From contig NZ_MKVV01000048.1 of NCBI RefSeq assembly GCF_001899645.1, forward strand, positions 27,135 to 91,134: a stretch of 64,000 nucleotides of DNA, given 5' to 3'. Below are positions 8,428 through 17,432 of this stretch, piece by piece (within the stretch, counting starts at the first letter, position 1; each line of letters opens with the position of its first letter). The position numbers and the translations under genes are program-made. The notes under the pieces were generated by a model. That model was not told the origin of the DNA. It worked only from the letters and a program-made list of their open reading frames with translations, and searched no databases. The stretch is from Pseudonocardia sp. 73-21. GTDB lineage: Bacteria; Actinomycetota; Actinomycetes; Mycobacteriales; Pseudonocardiaceae.

Positions 8428-9651
8428 ATGGCAGATGTGACCAACTGGGCCGGCAACGTCACCTTCGCTGCGCAGCGCTTCCACCGTCCCGCCACGGTCG
8501 AGCAGCTGCAGGAGCTGGTGGCCGCGAGTGACCACCTGCGTGTGCTCGGCACGGGTCACTCGTTCAACCGCATCGCCGACACCACGGGCGACCTGGTGTC
8601 GGTCGCCGGGCTCCCGCCGGTGCTCGAGATCGGCGCAGACAGTGTCCGGGTGTCGGCCGGCACCCGCTACGGCGAGCTGATGGACCCCCTGCACGCGGCC
8701 GGGCTGGCGCTGCACAACACGGGGTCGCTGCCCCACATCTCGGTGGCGGGCGCGTGCTCGACGGGCACCCACGGATCCGGGGACGGGCTCGGGATCCTCG
8801 CGACGGCCGTCTCGGCGATCGAGCTGGTCGGGGCGGACGGGACGCTCCGCACCGTGCGGCGCGGCGAGCCCGGGTTCCCCGGATCGGTCGTGGCGCTGGG
8901 CGCGCTGGGCGTGGTCACGGCGCTGACCCTCGACGTCCAGCCGACGTTCGACATCCGGCAGACCGTGTACGAGGGACTGCCCCTGGACGCGGCCGGCGAC
9001 GCCCTCGCCGCGGCCTACAGCGTCAGTCTGTTCACCTACTGGGAGGGCGCGGGGTTCGAGCAGGTGTGGGTGAAGCAGCGCGCCGACTCGGATCCTGTAC
9101 CCGAGAAGTGGCTCGGCACCACCCCCGCCGACGGCCCGCGCCACATGGTCCGCGGCGTCGATCCCGCACACGCCACGCGGCAGGGTGGCGTCGCGGTGCC
9201 GTGGTTCGGGGGGCTGCCGCACTTCCGGCTGGCGTTCACGCCGAGCAACGGCGACGAGCTGCAGTCGGAGTACCTCGTGCCGCGGGGGACCGTCGTCGAG
9301 GCGCTGCACGCCCTGGACGACATCCGCGACCGGATCTCGTCGGTGCTGCTGGTGTCGGAGGTCCGCTCCATCGCCGCCGACGACCTGTGGCTGTCGGCCG
9401 CGCAGGGCCGCGACAGCGCCGCGCTGCACTTCACGTGGATCGCCGACGCGGCGCGCGTCGCACCCGTCGTCGCCGAGGTGGAGCGGGTGCTGGAGCCGTT
9501 CGCGGCCCGTCCGCACTGGGGGAAGGTGTTCTCCACCGATCCCGGACGGGTCCGCGAGCTGTGGCCGCACCTGCCCGAGGCGGCGGCGTACCTGCGGCAG
9601 AACGACCCGACCGGCACGTTCCGCAACGAGCTGCTGGACCGCTACCTGTGA
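8428..9651 (+). CDS. aldO: FAD-linked alditol (xylitol/sorbitol) oxidase
   Basis: 407-residue VAO-family flavoprotein that oxidises the terminal hydroxyl of alditols such as xylitol or sorbitol to aldoses with oxygen. The N-terminus MADVTNWAGNVTF, the covalent FAD site LGTGHSFN (His44, equivalent to His46 of Streptomyces AldO) and LPHISVAGACSTGTHGSG match AldO closely. The C-terminal domain has AHFTW-like LHFTWIADAARV and RPHWGKVF. D-arabinono-1,4-lactone oxidase is the main alternative annotation. The stop overlaps the GTG of the XRE regulator by four bases (GTGA), so the pair is translationally coupled. Confidence 0.88.
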   Translation: MADVTNWAGNVTFAAQRFHRPATVEQLQELVAASDHLRVLGTGHSFNRIADTTGDLVSVAGLPPVLEIGADSVRVSAGTRYGELMDPLHAAGLALHNTGSLPHISVAGACSTGTHGSGDGLGILATAVSAIELVGADGTLRTVRRGEPGFPGSVVALGALGVVTALTLDVQPTFDIRQTVYEGLPLDAAGDALAAAYSVSLFTYWEGAGFEQVWVKQRADSDPVPEKWLGTTPADGPRHMVRGVDPAHATRQGGVAVPWFGGLPHFRLAFTPSNGDELQSEYLVPRGTVVEALHALDDIRDRISSVLLVSEVRSIAADDLWLSAAQGRDSAALHFTWIADAARVAPVVAEVERVLEPFAARPHWGKVFSTDPGRVRELWPHLPEAAAYLRQNDPTGTFRNELLDRYL

Positions 9652-10415
9652 CGGCCGTCGGGGAGCTGGTGCGGTCCTGGCGGCAGCGCCGGCGGCTGAG
9701 CCAGCTCGATCTGGCCGTCGCCGCCGACGTCTCGTCGCGGCACCTGAGCTTCATCGAGACGGGCCGGTCGAAGCCCAGCAGCCAGATGCTGATCCACCTC
9801 TCGGAGCACCTCGACATCCCGCTGCGCGAACGGAACGCGTTGCTGCTCGCCGGCGGGTTCGCCCCGGCCTACCCCGAGCACGGTCTCGACGCGCCGCCGA
9901 TGGCCGCGGTGAACGAGGCGATCGAGCGGGTGCTGGCCGCGCACCAGCCCTATCCGGCGGTGGTGGTCGACCGGCACTGGGAGATGGTGGCGGCGAACCC
10001 GGCCATCGGCGTGCTCATCGAGGGCTGCGCCACCCACCTGCTGGAGCCGCCCGTCAACGTGCTGCGGCTGAGCCTGCACCCCGACGGGATGGCGCCCCGG
10101 ATCGCGAACCTCGGGGCCTGGCGTGCGCACCTGCTGGCGCGCCTGCGCCGTGACGTCGACTCGACCGGCGACGCCGTGCTGGCCGAGCTGCTGACCGAAC
10201 TGGGGTCCTACCTCGGCGGGGCCGCTCCGGAACCGCCGCCGACCCTGGTGGTGCCGTTGATCTACCGGCGCGGCGACACGGAACTGGCCTTCTTCAGCAC
10301 CACCACGGTCTTCGGCACCCCGCTCGACGTCACCGTGTCCGAGCTGGCGATCGAGGCCTTCTACCCCGAGGACGAGACGACGGCCGCTGCCCTGCGAGCC
10401 TTACCCGTGAGGTAA
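9648..10415 (+). CDS. XRE-family regulator with MmyB-like ligand-binding domain
   Basis: 255 residues. An N-terminal helix-turn-helix (SRLS-type LSQLDLAVAADVSSRHLSFIETGRSKPS, residues ~19-46, shortened here) is followed by the MmyB-like sensor domain with VVDRHWEMVAANPAI and LRLSLHPDGMAPRI. This class often controls the adjacent enzyme gene. The GTG at 9648 overlaps the aldO stop. A perfect inverted repeat covers its own stop codon (10409-10431) just ahead of the SnoaL-like gene and is a candidate operator. The ligand is unknown; MmyB proteins are thought to bind fatty acids. Confidence 0.85.
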   Translation: MTAVGELVRSWRQRRRLSQLDLAVAADVSSRHLSFIETGRSKPSSQMLIHLSEHLDIPLRERNALLLAGGFAPAYPEHGLDAPPMAAVNEAIERVLAAHQPYPAVVVDRHWEMVAANPAIGVLIEGCATHLLEPPVNVLRLSLHPDGMAPRIANLGAWRAHLLARLRRDVDSTGDAVLAELLTELGSYLGGAAPEPPPTLVVPLIYRRGDTELAFFSTTTVFGTPLDVTVSELAIEAFYPEDETTAAALRALPVR

Positions 10416-10431
10416 TCGCGGGGATTACCTC
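10409..10431. promoter_or_regulatory. Perfect 9-bp inverted repeat overlapping the XRE stop codon
   Basis: GAGGTAATC (10409-10417) and GATTACCTC (10423-10431) flank a 5-base centre. It ends 19 bases before the ATG of the SnoaL-like gene. It could be an operator for the XRE protein or a weak terminator; the short AT-containing arms favour an operator. Confidence 0.5.
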
Positions 10432-10450
10432 GGGCGGCCAGGCTCCTCCC

Positions 10451-10819
10451 ATGACCACATACGAGGACCTGGCCACCCGCTACATCGCCACCTGGAACGA
10501 GACCGACCCCGCCGCCCGCAAGGCGGCGGTGGCCGACCTGTTCACCCCCGACGCCCGTTACGTCGATCCGCTCGCCGACGCCGGCGGGCACGACGCCCTC
10601 GACGCCACCATCGCGGCGGTGCAGGACCGGTTCCCGGGCTTCCGGTTCCGGCTGGCCGGCCCGGTGGACGGCCACCACGACCAGGCCCGCTTCACCTGGG
10701 AACTGGGCCCGGAGGGCGCGGGCGCGGCCCCGATCGCCGGCTTCGACGTGGCCGTGACGGACGAGGAGGGCCGGATCCGGTCCGTGTACGGCTTCCTGGA
10801 CCGGGTCCCCACGAGCTGA
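10451..10819 (+). CDS. SnoaL-like / NTF2-fold protein
   Basis: 122 residues of the NTF2-like superfamily. MTTYEDLATRYIATWNETDPAARKA-type openings (here split over residues 1-25), FTPDARYVDPLADAGGHDAL and the C-terminal GFDVAVTDEEGRIRSVYGFLD are characteristic of SnoaL-like proteins. These small cone-shaped proteins act as isomerases, hydrolases or ligand binders, and no catalytic assignment is possible. It is third in the aldO - XRE - SnoaL module inserted between ybeY and phoH and probably belongs to the same regulatory unit. Confidence 0.82.
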   Translation: MTTYEDLATRYIATWNETDPAARKAAVADLFTPDARYVDPLADAGGHDALDATIAAVQDRFPGFRFRLAGPVDGHHDQARFTWELGPEGAGAAPIAGFDVAVTDEEGRIRSVYGFLDRVPTS

Positions 10820-10952
10820 CGGCCACCGTCCGGGTAATGATCACCGGCCGCCGCGCACCAGCGCCCCCCGGAGGGCGTTGCGGTGCGGCGGGCGGCGATC
10901 ACCGCACACACGGGTCCGCGATCAGCACCGACCGAACCGCACACGATCCGGT

Positions 10953-12017
10953 CTAGCGGCGGCGCGCGCGGCGGTCCTGCGGGGGGCCGTTGCGGGGGGC
11001 GGCCGAGCGCAGGTTGGGCCGCTCGTTGTCGGCGTCCCAGCGGGAGTAGGCGTCGACGATGTCGGCCACCAGCCGGTGGCGCACGACGTCCTGGCTCGAC
11101 AGCGCCGAGAAGTGCACGTCGTCGACCCCGTCGAGGATCTCGCGCACCACGTGCAACCCCGACCGGGTGCCGCCGCCGGGCAGGTCGACCTGCGTGACGT
11201 CACCGGTGACCACGATCTTCGAGCCGAAGCCCAGGCGCGTCAGGAACATCTTCATCTGCTCGGGCGTGGTGTTCTGCGCCTCGTCGAGGATGATGAACGC
11301 GTCGTTCAACGTGCGGCCGCGCATGTAGGCCAGTGGCGCCACCTCGATGGTGCCCGCGGCCATCAGCTTCGGGATGGACTCGGGGTCGATCATGTCGTGC
11401 AACGCGTCGTAGAGCGGGCGCAGGTACGGGTCGATCTTCTCGAACAGGGTGCCGGGCAGATACCCCAGCCGCTCCCCCGCCTCGACGGCCGGGCGGGTGA
11501 GGATGATGCGGTTGACCAGCTTGTTCTGCAGCGCTTGCACGGCCTTGGCCATGGCGAGGTAGGTCTTGCCGGTGCCCGCCGGGCCGATGCCGAAGACGAT
11601 GGTGTGGTGGTCGATCGCGTCGACGTAGCGCTTCTGGTTGAGCGTCTTGGGCCGGATGGTCTTGCCGCGCCGCGACAGGATGTCCAGCGACAGCACCTCG
11701 GCGGGGGACTCGCCCAGGCGCTCGGCACCGGCGCCCAGCATCTCGACGGTGCGCCGCACGGCGTCGGCGGTGACCTGCTGGCCGCGCTCGGCCAGGGCGA
11801 TCAGCTCGGCGAACACGCGCTCGGCGAAGGCGACGTCGGCGGGGGTGCCGGAGAGGGTGAGCTCGTTGCCGCGGACGTGGACGTCGGCGGTGAGCATGTC
11901 CTCGGCCGCGCGGAGACTCTCGTCGCGCGAGCCCAGCAGCGCCAGCAACGCGGCATCGGGAACGGCCATACGGGACTGCACCCTGCTCGATGCGGGGCCG
12001 GGCTCGGTACCGGTCAA
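10953..12017 (-). CDS. phoH: PhoH-like ATPase
   Basis: 354 residues from the TTG at 12017. The N-terminal ~90 residues form a KH-like domain ([20 protein letters not shown]), followed by a RecA-like ATPase with Walker [10 protein letters not shown], Walker [10 protein letters not shown] and the [13 protein letters not shown] segment. PhoH1-type proteins have been linked to RNA unwinding or processing near YbeY. The start is uncertain. The ATG at 11969 has a weak AGGG upstream, but M. tuberculosis PhoH1 carries extra residues before the KH-like domain, which favours 12017 or the GTG at 11981. In mycobacteria phoH directly precedes ybeY; here the aldO module separates them. Confidence 0.93.
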   Translation of the reverse strand: MTGTEPGPASSRVQSRMAVPDAALLALLGSRDESLRAAEDMLTADVHVRGNELTLSGTPADVAFAERVFAELIALAERGQQVTADAVRRTVEMLGAGAERLGESPAEVLSLDILSRRGKTIRPKTLNQKRYVDAIDHHTIVFGIGPAGTGKTYLAMAKAVQALQNKLVNRIILTRPAVEAGERLGYLPGTLFEKIDPYLRPLYDALHDMIDPESIPKLMAAGTIEVAPLAYMRGRTLNDAFIILDEAQNTTPEQMKMFLTRLGFGSKIVVTGDVTQVDLPGGGTRSGLHVVREILDGVDDVHFSALSSQDVVRHRLVADIVDAYSRWDADNERPNLRSAAPRNGPPQDRRARRR

Positions 12018-12214
12018 GGGTTCAGCCGCCTGCTTTCTACCTCTGGTAGTGGGACGTCCACATGTTACCGCGGCACACCGACAGTGCGCCGACCTTTACT
12101 TCTGCGCTCCGACACCGGGTGAATCCCGACACCAACCCGAGACGCGCCGGTCATGTAGCGTTTACCGTCCATCAACGCCGGTAGACCGCGTCCCGGGCCC
12201 CCAACGACGCGAGC

Positions 12215-15200
12215 GTGCATCAGAAGGTGCGGAGTTCCTTGACCCTCGCGATCACCCCGAGCCCGCTTGCGCCTGCCCGCTTCACGGCGGGCCCCGCCGC
12301 CCCCGCCCGGACCCTGCTCGACATCGTCACGGAGACGGCGGCCCGCCACCCCCACGACCCCGCGATCGACGCCGGCGACGTGCTGCTCACCTACGCCGAG
12401 CTCGCCGTCGAGGTCGAGACGCTGCGCGCCACGCTGGTGGCCGCCGGGATCGGCGTCGGCGACCGGGTCGGCATCCGGATCTCCTCGGGCACCGCCGACC
12501 TCTACGTCGCGATCCTGGCCGTGCTCGCCGCGGGCGCGGCCTACGTCCCGGTCGACGCCGACGACCCCGAGGAGCGCGCCGCGCTCGTGTTCGGCGAGGC
12601 CGGGGTCTGCGGGATCGTCGACGACGGCGGCCTGCGCATGCTCACCGCGCCCATCGGCCAGCCCGCGCGCCCCGGCCCCGGCGACGACGCGTGGATCATC
12701 TTCACCTCGGGCTCCACCGGCACGCCCAAGGGCGTGGCCGTGAGCCACCGGTCCGCGGCGGCGTTCGTCGATGCGGAGGCGAACCTGTTCCTGCCGGACG
12801 AGCCCCTCGGCCCCGGCGACCGCGTGCTCGCGGGCCTGTCGGTGGCGTTCGACGCCTCCTGCGAGGAGATGTGGCTGGCCTGGCGCAGCGGCGCGTGCCT
12901 GGTGCCGGCGCCGCGGTCGCTGGTGCGCACCGGCGTCGACCTCGGGCCGTGGCTGGAGGCCCAGCAGATCAGCGTCGTCTCCACCGTGCCCACGCTCGCG
13001 GCGCTGTGGCCCACCGAGGCGCTGGAGGACGTCCGCCTGATGATCTTCGGCGGCGAGGCGTGCCCGCCCGAGCTGGCCGAGCGCGTGGCCGTCGAGGGCC
13101 GGGAGGTCTGGAACACCTACGGCCCCACCGAGGCCACCGTCGTCGCCTGCGCCGCGCCGCTGACCGGTCAGGGCCCCGTCCGCATCGGCCTGCCGCTCGA
13201 CGGATGGGACCTCGTCGTCGTCGACGCCGCGGGCGAGCCCGTGGCCATGGGCGAGCAGGGCGAGCTCGTGATCGGCGGGGTCGGGCTGGCCCGCTACCTC
13301 GATCCCGAGAAGGACGCCGCCAGGTTCGCGCCACTGCCGTCGATGGGCTGGGACCGCGCCTACCGCAGCGGCGACGTCGTGCGCGCCGAGGAGGCCGGGC
13401 TGCTGTTCCTGGGCCGCGCCGACGAGCAGGTCAAGCTGGGCGGGCGCCGGATCGAGCTCGGCGAGGTCGACGCGGCGCTGCAGGCGCTGCCCGGCGTCCG
13501 GGGCGCCGCCGCCGCGATCCGCCGCACGAAGGCCGGCAACCAGGTCCTGATCGGCTACGTCGCCCCCGCCACCCCCGAGTTCGACGCCGACGGCGCCGCC
13601 CGCGCGCTGCGCGACCAGCTGCCGTCCTCGATGGTCCCGCTCGTCGCCGTCGTGGACGAGCTGCCGACCCGCACGTCCGGGAAGGTCGACCGCGACGCCC
13701 TGCCGTGGCCACTCACCACAGGCTCTGCACACACCGACGCGCTCACGCCGACCGAGGCGTGGCTCGCCGAGGGCTGGGCCGAGATCCTCGGGGTGTCGGT
13801 GAGCAGCCCGGACGCCGACTTCTTCACCCACGGCGGCGGCAGCCTCACCGCCGCCCAGCTCGTCGCGGTGATCCGCACCCGGCACCCGCAGATGTCGGTC
13901 AACGACCTCTACCTGCACCCCACGCTGGGTGCCCTCGCCGCGCAGCTCGACGCCCTGAGCGGCGTCACCACCACCCGTCGCGACGTCGCCCCCACCCCGC
14001 GCCGCACCGGGTTCCTGCAGGCCCTGCTGATGGCGCCGGTCCTGGCGCTGGTCGGGCTGCGCTGGACCACCCTCGCGGCCGCGCTGTCCACCCTGGGCGC
14101 CGTCACCGGTGTGCTCCCGGCCGCTCCGACGCTGCCCTGGTGGGCGCTCGCGCTGGGGTGGGTCGTGTTCTTCAGCCCGGCCGGCCGCATCGGCGTCGCG
14201 GCCGCGGGCGCCCGGCTGCTGCTGCGCGGCGTCCGGCCCGGCCGCTACCCCCGCGGCGGCCCGGTGCACCTGCGGCTGTGGACGGCCGAACGGCTCGCGG
14301 AGCTGTCCGGCGCCACCGGGGTCTCCGCCGCGTCCTGGACCACCCGCTACGCCCGGCTGCTCGGCGCGCGGATCAGCGGCGACGTCGACCTGCACTCCGC
14401 CCCTCCGGTCACCGGCCTGCTCAAGCTCGGACGCGGCGCCGCCGTCGAGCCCGAGGTGGACCTCGCGGGCCACTGGGTCGACGGCGACACCGTCCACATC
14501 GGCAAGATCCGCATCGGCGCCGGCGCCCGCGTCGGGTCCCGCAGCACGCTGATGCCCGGCGCCCGGATCGGCCGGGGAGCCGAGGTCGTGGCCGGATCGA
14601 CCGTGCGCGGCGCGGTGCCTGCCGGGCAGCGCTGGGCGGGCTCCCCCGCCGCGCGCACCGGCAAGAGCGCCCTGACCTGGCCCGCCGACCGCCCGGCGCA
14701 CTCGCGGTTCTGGGTGGCGGCGTACGGCGCGACGTCGACGCTGCTGGGGCTGCTGCCGGCGATCGCCGCCGTGCCCGGCGTGGCACTGCTCGCCACCGCG
14801 CTGCCGGACGTCGGCGCCGCGCTGGCCCTGGTGCCGCTCGCGACGCTGGCCTACCTGCTCACCTACGCCCTGCTGGTGCTCGGCGGCGTGCGGCTGCTCG
14901 GCGTCGGCATGGTCGAGGGCTACCACCCCGTGCACGGCCGCGTCGGCTGGCAGGTCTGGACCACCGAGCGCCTGATGGGTCTCGCGCGCGTCGGGCTCTA
15001 CCCGCTCTACGCGAGCCTCGCCACGCCCACCTGGCTGCGGCTGCTGGGTGCGAGGATCGGCCGCGACGTCGAGGCGTCCACGGTGATCGCGTTGCCGAGG
15101 ATGACCACCGTCGACGACGGTGCGTTCCTGGCCGACGACACGATGGTCGGCACCTACGAGCTGCGCGGCGGCTGGCTGCACGTGGCCCCGTCACGGGTCG

Positions 15201-16066
15201 GCAAGCAGGCGTTCCTGGGCAACTCCGGCATGACCGCGCCGGGCCGGTCGGTGCCCAAGCACGGCCTCATCGGCGTGCTGTCGTCCACCCCGCGCAAGGC
15301 CAAGAAGGGCTCGTCCTACCTGGGCCTGCCCCCGATGCCGCTGCGCCGCGCGGTGGAACGCTCCGACACGAGCCGCACCTACCACCCGCCGCGCCGGCTC
15401 AAGGTCGCGCGCGGGCTGGTGGAGCTGTGCCGCGTGCTGCCGCTGATGGTCTCCGCGGCGCTGGCGGTGCTGGTGGTGGCCGCCCTCGTCTCCCTGGGCG
15501 ACTGGCTGCTCGCCGCCGTGCTGGCCGGGCCGTTCCTGCTCGCGACCGGGGTGGTCGCGGCGCTCGTCACGTCGCTCGCGAAGTGGGCGCTGGTCGGGCG
15601 GCTGCGCGCCATCTCGCACCCGCTCTGGAGCTCGTTCGTCTGGCGCGGAGAGCTGGCCGACATGTTCGTCGAACTGCTGGCCGTGCCGTGGCTCGTCGGC
15701 CCGGCCGCGGGCACGCCCGTGCTCACCGGCTGGCTGCGCACGATGGGCGCGTCGATCGGGCGGGGGGTGTGGCTGGAGAGCTACTGGCTGCCCGAGTCGG
15801 ACCTGGTCCACCTGGGTGACGGTGCGACGGTCAACCGGGGCTGCGTCGTGCAGACCCACCTGTTCCATGATCGGATCATGAGCATGGACACCGTTCGCCT
15901 CGACGAGGGCGCCACCCTCGGCCCGAACGGCATCGTGCTGCCCGGCGCCGGCATCGGTGCGCGCACCACGGTGGGCCCCGGCTCGCTCGTGACCCGCGGC
16001 GACGCGGTGCCCGCCGACACCCGCTGGCTGGGCAACCCGATCACGTCCTGGCCGGCCCGCGGGTGA
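12215..16066 (+). CDS. pls: Pls/PosA-type membrane NRPS: homopoly(amino acid) synthetase resembling epsilon-poly-L-lysine synthetase
   Basis: 1283 residues. An adenylation domain (~25-500) shows A3 SGSTGTPKG, A5 NTYGPTEAT, A7 YRSGDVV, A8 LGRADEQVKLGGRRIELGEV and A10 RTSGKVDRDALP. A carrier domain follows, with the phosphopantetheine Ser in HGGGSLTAAQL (~543). There is no ordinary condensation or thioesterase domain. The C-terminal ~690 residues alternate three pairs of membrane helices with three left-handed beta-helix-like (hexapeptide) domains, e.g. VHIGKIRIGAGARVGS and VRLDEGATLGPNG. This is the architecture of Streptomyces albulus Pls, which joins a basic amino acid through its side-chain amine. 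The monomer here is unknown. The start may instead be TTG 12239, which has GCGGAG upstream. Confidence 0.88.
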   Translation: MHQKVRSSLTLAITPSPLAPARFTAGPAAPARTLLDIVTETAARHPHDPAIDAGDVLLTYAELAVEVETLRATLVAAGIGVGDRVGIRISSGTADLYVAILAVLAAGAAYVPVDADDPEERAALVFGEAGVCGIVDDGGLRMLTAPIGQPARPGPGDDAWIIFTSGSTGTPKGVAVSHRSAAAFVDAEANLFLPDEPLGPGDRVLAGLSVAFDASCEEMWLAWRSGACLVPAPRSLVRTGVDLGPWLEAQQISVVSTVPTLAALWPTEALEDVRLMIFGGEACPPELAERVAVEGREVWNTYGPTEATVVACAAPLTGQGPVRIGLPLDGWDLVVVDAAGEPVAMGEQGELVIGGVGLARYLDPEKDAARFAPLPSMGWDRAYRSGDVVRAEEAGLLFLGRADEQVKLGGRRIELGEVDAALQALPGVRGAAAAIRRTKAGNQVLIGYVAPATPEFDADGAARALRDQLPSSMVPLVAVVDELPTRTSGKVDRDALPWPLTTGSAHTDALTPTEAWLAEGWAEILGVSVSSPDADFFTHGGGSLTAAQLVAVIRTRHPQMSVNDLYLHPTLGALAAQLDALSGVTTTRRDVAPTPRRTGFLQALLMAPVLALVGLRWTTLAAALSTLGAVTGVLPAAPTLPWWALALGWVVFFSPAGRIGVAAAGARLLLRGVRPGRYPRGGPVHLRLWTAERLAELSGATGVSAASWTTRYARLLGARISGDVDLHSAPPVTGLLKLGRGAAVEPEVDLAGHWVDGDTVHIGKIRIGAGARVGSRSTLMPGARIGRGAEVVAGSTVRGAVPAGQRWAGSPAARTGKSALTWPADRPAHSRFWVAAYGATSTLLGLLPAIAAVPGVALLATALPDVGAALALVPLATLAYLLTYALLVLGGVRLLGVGMVEGYHPVHGRVGWQVWTTERLMGLARVGLYPLYASLATPTWLRLLGARIGRDVEASTVIALPRMTTVDDGAFLADDTMVGTYELRGGWLHVAPSRVGKQAFLGNSGMTAPGRSVPKHGLIGVLSSTPRKAKKGSSYLGLPPMPLRRAVERSDTSRTYHPPRRLKVARGLVELCRVLPLMVSAALAVLVVAALVSLGDWLLAAVLAGPFLLATGVVAALVTSLAKWALVGRLRAISHPLWSSFVWRGELADMFVELLAVPWLVGPAAGTPVLTGWLRTMGASIGRGVWLESYWLPESDLVHLGDGATVNRGCVVQTHLFHDRIMSMDTVRLDEGATLGPNGIVLPGAGIGARTTVGPGSLVTRGDAVPADTRWLGNPITSWPARG

Positions 16067-17340
16067 CACCGGACCCCTACCTGCCCCACCACGGCAACGA
16101 CGGCTACCACGCCGAGCACTACGACCTGGAGCTGGGCTACAAGGTCGGCCCCAACCGGCTGACCGGCCGCACCGTGCTCACGGCCGTGGCCGATCGGCCG
16201 TTGACCCGGTTCTCGCTGGACCTGGGCCCGTTCAAGGTGCCGCGGGTGACGGTCGACGGCCGCGCCGCGACGTTCAGCCACCGCGGCGGCAAGCTGCGCG
16301 TCACGCCCGCCCGCCCGATCGCCGACGGCGCGACGTTCACCGTCGAGGTGCGTTACGTCGGCAACCCGCGGCCGGTGTCGAGCCGGTGGGGCGACGTCGG
16401 CTGGGACGAGCTGACCAACGGTTCGCTGGTGGCGAGCCAGCCGATCGGCGCACCGTCGTGGTTCCCGTGCAACGACCACCCGTCGGACAAGGCGACCTAC
16501 AGCATCACGATCACCGCCGACGCTCCGTACGCCGTGCTCGCCACCGGGGTGCTCACGTCACGGCGACGCTCGGGCAGCACCCGGACCTGGGTCTACCAGC
16601 GTCCCGAGCCCACCGCGAGCTACCTCGTGAGCGTCCAGATCGGGCAGTACGAGGAGATCACCCTCGCCCCGGGCAAGCTGCCGCAGACCGCCGCCGTCCC
16701 GGGTCGCCTGCGCCGCACCGCCGCCCACGACCTCGGCCGGCACGGCAAGATCATGAAGGTGCTGGAGGGCTTCTTCGGCCCGTACCCGTTCGGCAACTAC
16801 CAGCTGGTGGTCACCGACGACGACCTCGACGACCCCATCGAGGCCCAGGGCATGGCGATCTTCGGCGCCAACCACATCGACGGGAAGCGCACCCACGAGC
16901 GGCTCGTCGTGCACGAGCTGGCGCACCAGTGGTTCGGCAACAGCCTGACGATCGCCGACTGGAGCCACATCTGGCTCAACGAGGGCTTCGCGACGTACGC
17001 GGAGTGGCTGTGGTCGGAGTCGGTCGGCGAACGCACGGCCACCTCGCACGCCCGCGAGTGGTACGCGGTGGTGGCGGCCCAGCCCGCTGACATCGTGATC
17101 GCCGACCCCGGCGTGGCCCGCCTGTTCGACCAGCGCGTCTACAAGCGCGGCGCGCTGACGCTGCACGCCCTGCGCACCCGGACCGGGGACGAGCGGTTCT
17201 TCGCGCTGGTGCGGGCCTGGGCCGATCGGCACCGGCACGGCACGGTGGCGACCGAGCAGTTCGCGGCGCTCGCCGGGTCCGACGTCGCGGACCTGCTCGA
17301 CGCCTGGCTTTTCCGCAAGCCGCTGCCGTCGCTCAGGTGA
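16063..17340 (+). CDS. M1-family zinc metallopeptidase coupled to the Pls-like synthetase
   Basis: 425 residues. The zinc site HELAHQWFG (His284, His288) is followed 18 residues later by Glu307 in NEGFATY, the classical HExxH-18-E arrangement. The beta-sheet N-terminal domain (RFSLDLGPFKVPRVTVDG) is present, but the large C-terminal helical domain of full-length M1 enzymes is absent, as in the short actinobacterial group. The GAMEN exopeptidase motif is replaced by AQGMA. GTG 16063 overlaps the pls stop (GTGA). In S. albulus a zinc aminopeptidase degrades poly-lysine, so this enzyme may trim or recycle the polymer or protect the producer; this is inference. Confidence 0.9.
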   Translation: MTPDPYLPHHGNDGYHAEHYDLELGYKVGPNRLTGRTVLTAVADRPLTRFSLDLGPFKVPRVTVDGRAATFSHRGGKLRVTPARPIADGATFTVEVRYVGNPRPVSSRWGDVGWDELTNGSLVASQPIGAPSWFPCNDHPSDKATYSITITADAPYAVLATGVLTSRRRSGSTRTWVYQRPEPTASYLVSVQIGQYEEITLAPGKLPQTAAVPGRLRRTAAHDLGRHGKIMKVLEGFFGPYPFGNYQLVVTDDDLDDPIEAQGMAIFGANHIDGKRTHERLVVHELAHQWFGNSLTIADWSHIWLNEGFATYAEWLWSESVGERTATSHAREWYAVVAAQPADIVIADPGVARLFDQRVYKRGALTLHALRTRTGDERFFALVRAWADRHRHGTVATEQFAALAGSDVADLLDAWLFRKPLPSLR

Positions 17341-17386
17341 GCGCGTAGGCGTCGTGGACGACGTCGGTGCCGGACGAGACGGAGGT

Positions 17387-17428
17387 CGTGAGCGGATATC
17401 AGGGTGGGAACACCGTCATCCGCGCACG
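17387..17428. repeat. Intergenic inverted repeat, degenerate copy of the CGTGCGCGGAAATC family
   Basis: The arms CGTGAGCGGATATC (17387-17400) and GTCATCCGCGCACG (17415-17428) match at 11 of 14 positions. ATCAGGGT and GCGCACGGG flank the loop and the right end as in the copies at 4873 and 47410. It lies between convergent genes (M1 peptidase and isochorismatase) and may act as a bidirectional terminator. Confidence 0.55.
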
Positions 17429-17432
17429 GGGA

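Noticed and set aside
12065..15181. A 1038-residue minus-strand ORF opposite the Pls-like gene
   Set aside because: Arg/Gly/Gln/His-rich translation with no domain. It is the antisense shadow of the clearly domain-bearing plus-strand gene, as expected in very GC-rich DNA.
11638..15819. A 1393-residue plus-strand ORF overlapping phoH and pls
   Set aside because: Low-complexity Arg/Pro-rich translation in a shifted frame of pls; no motif.
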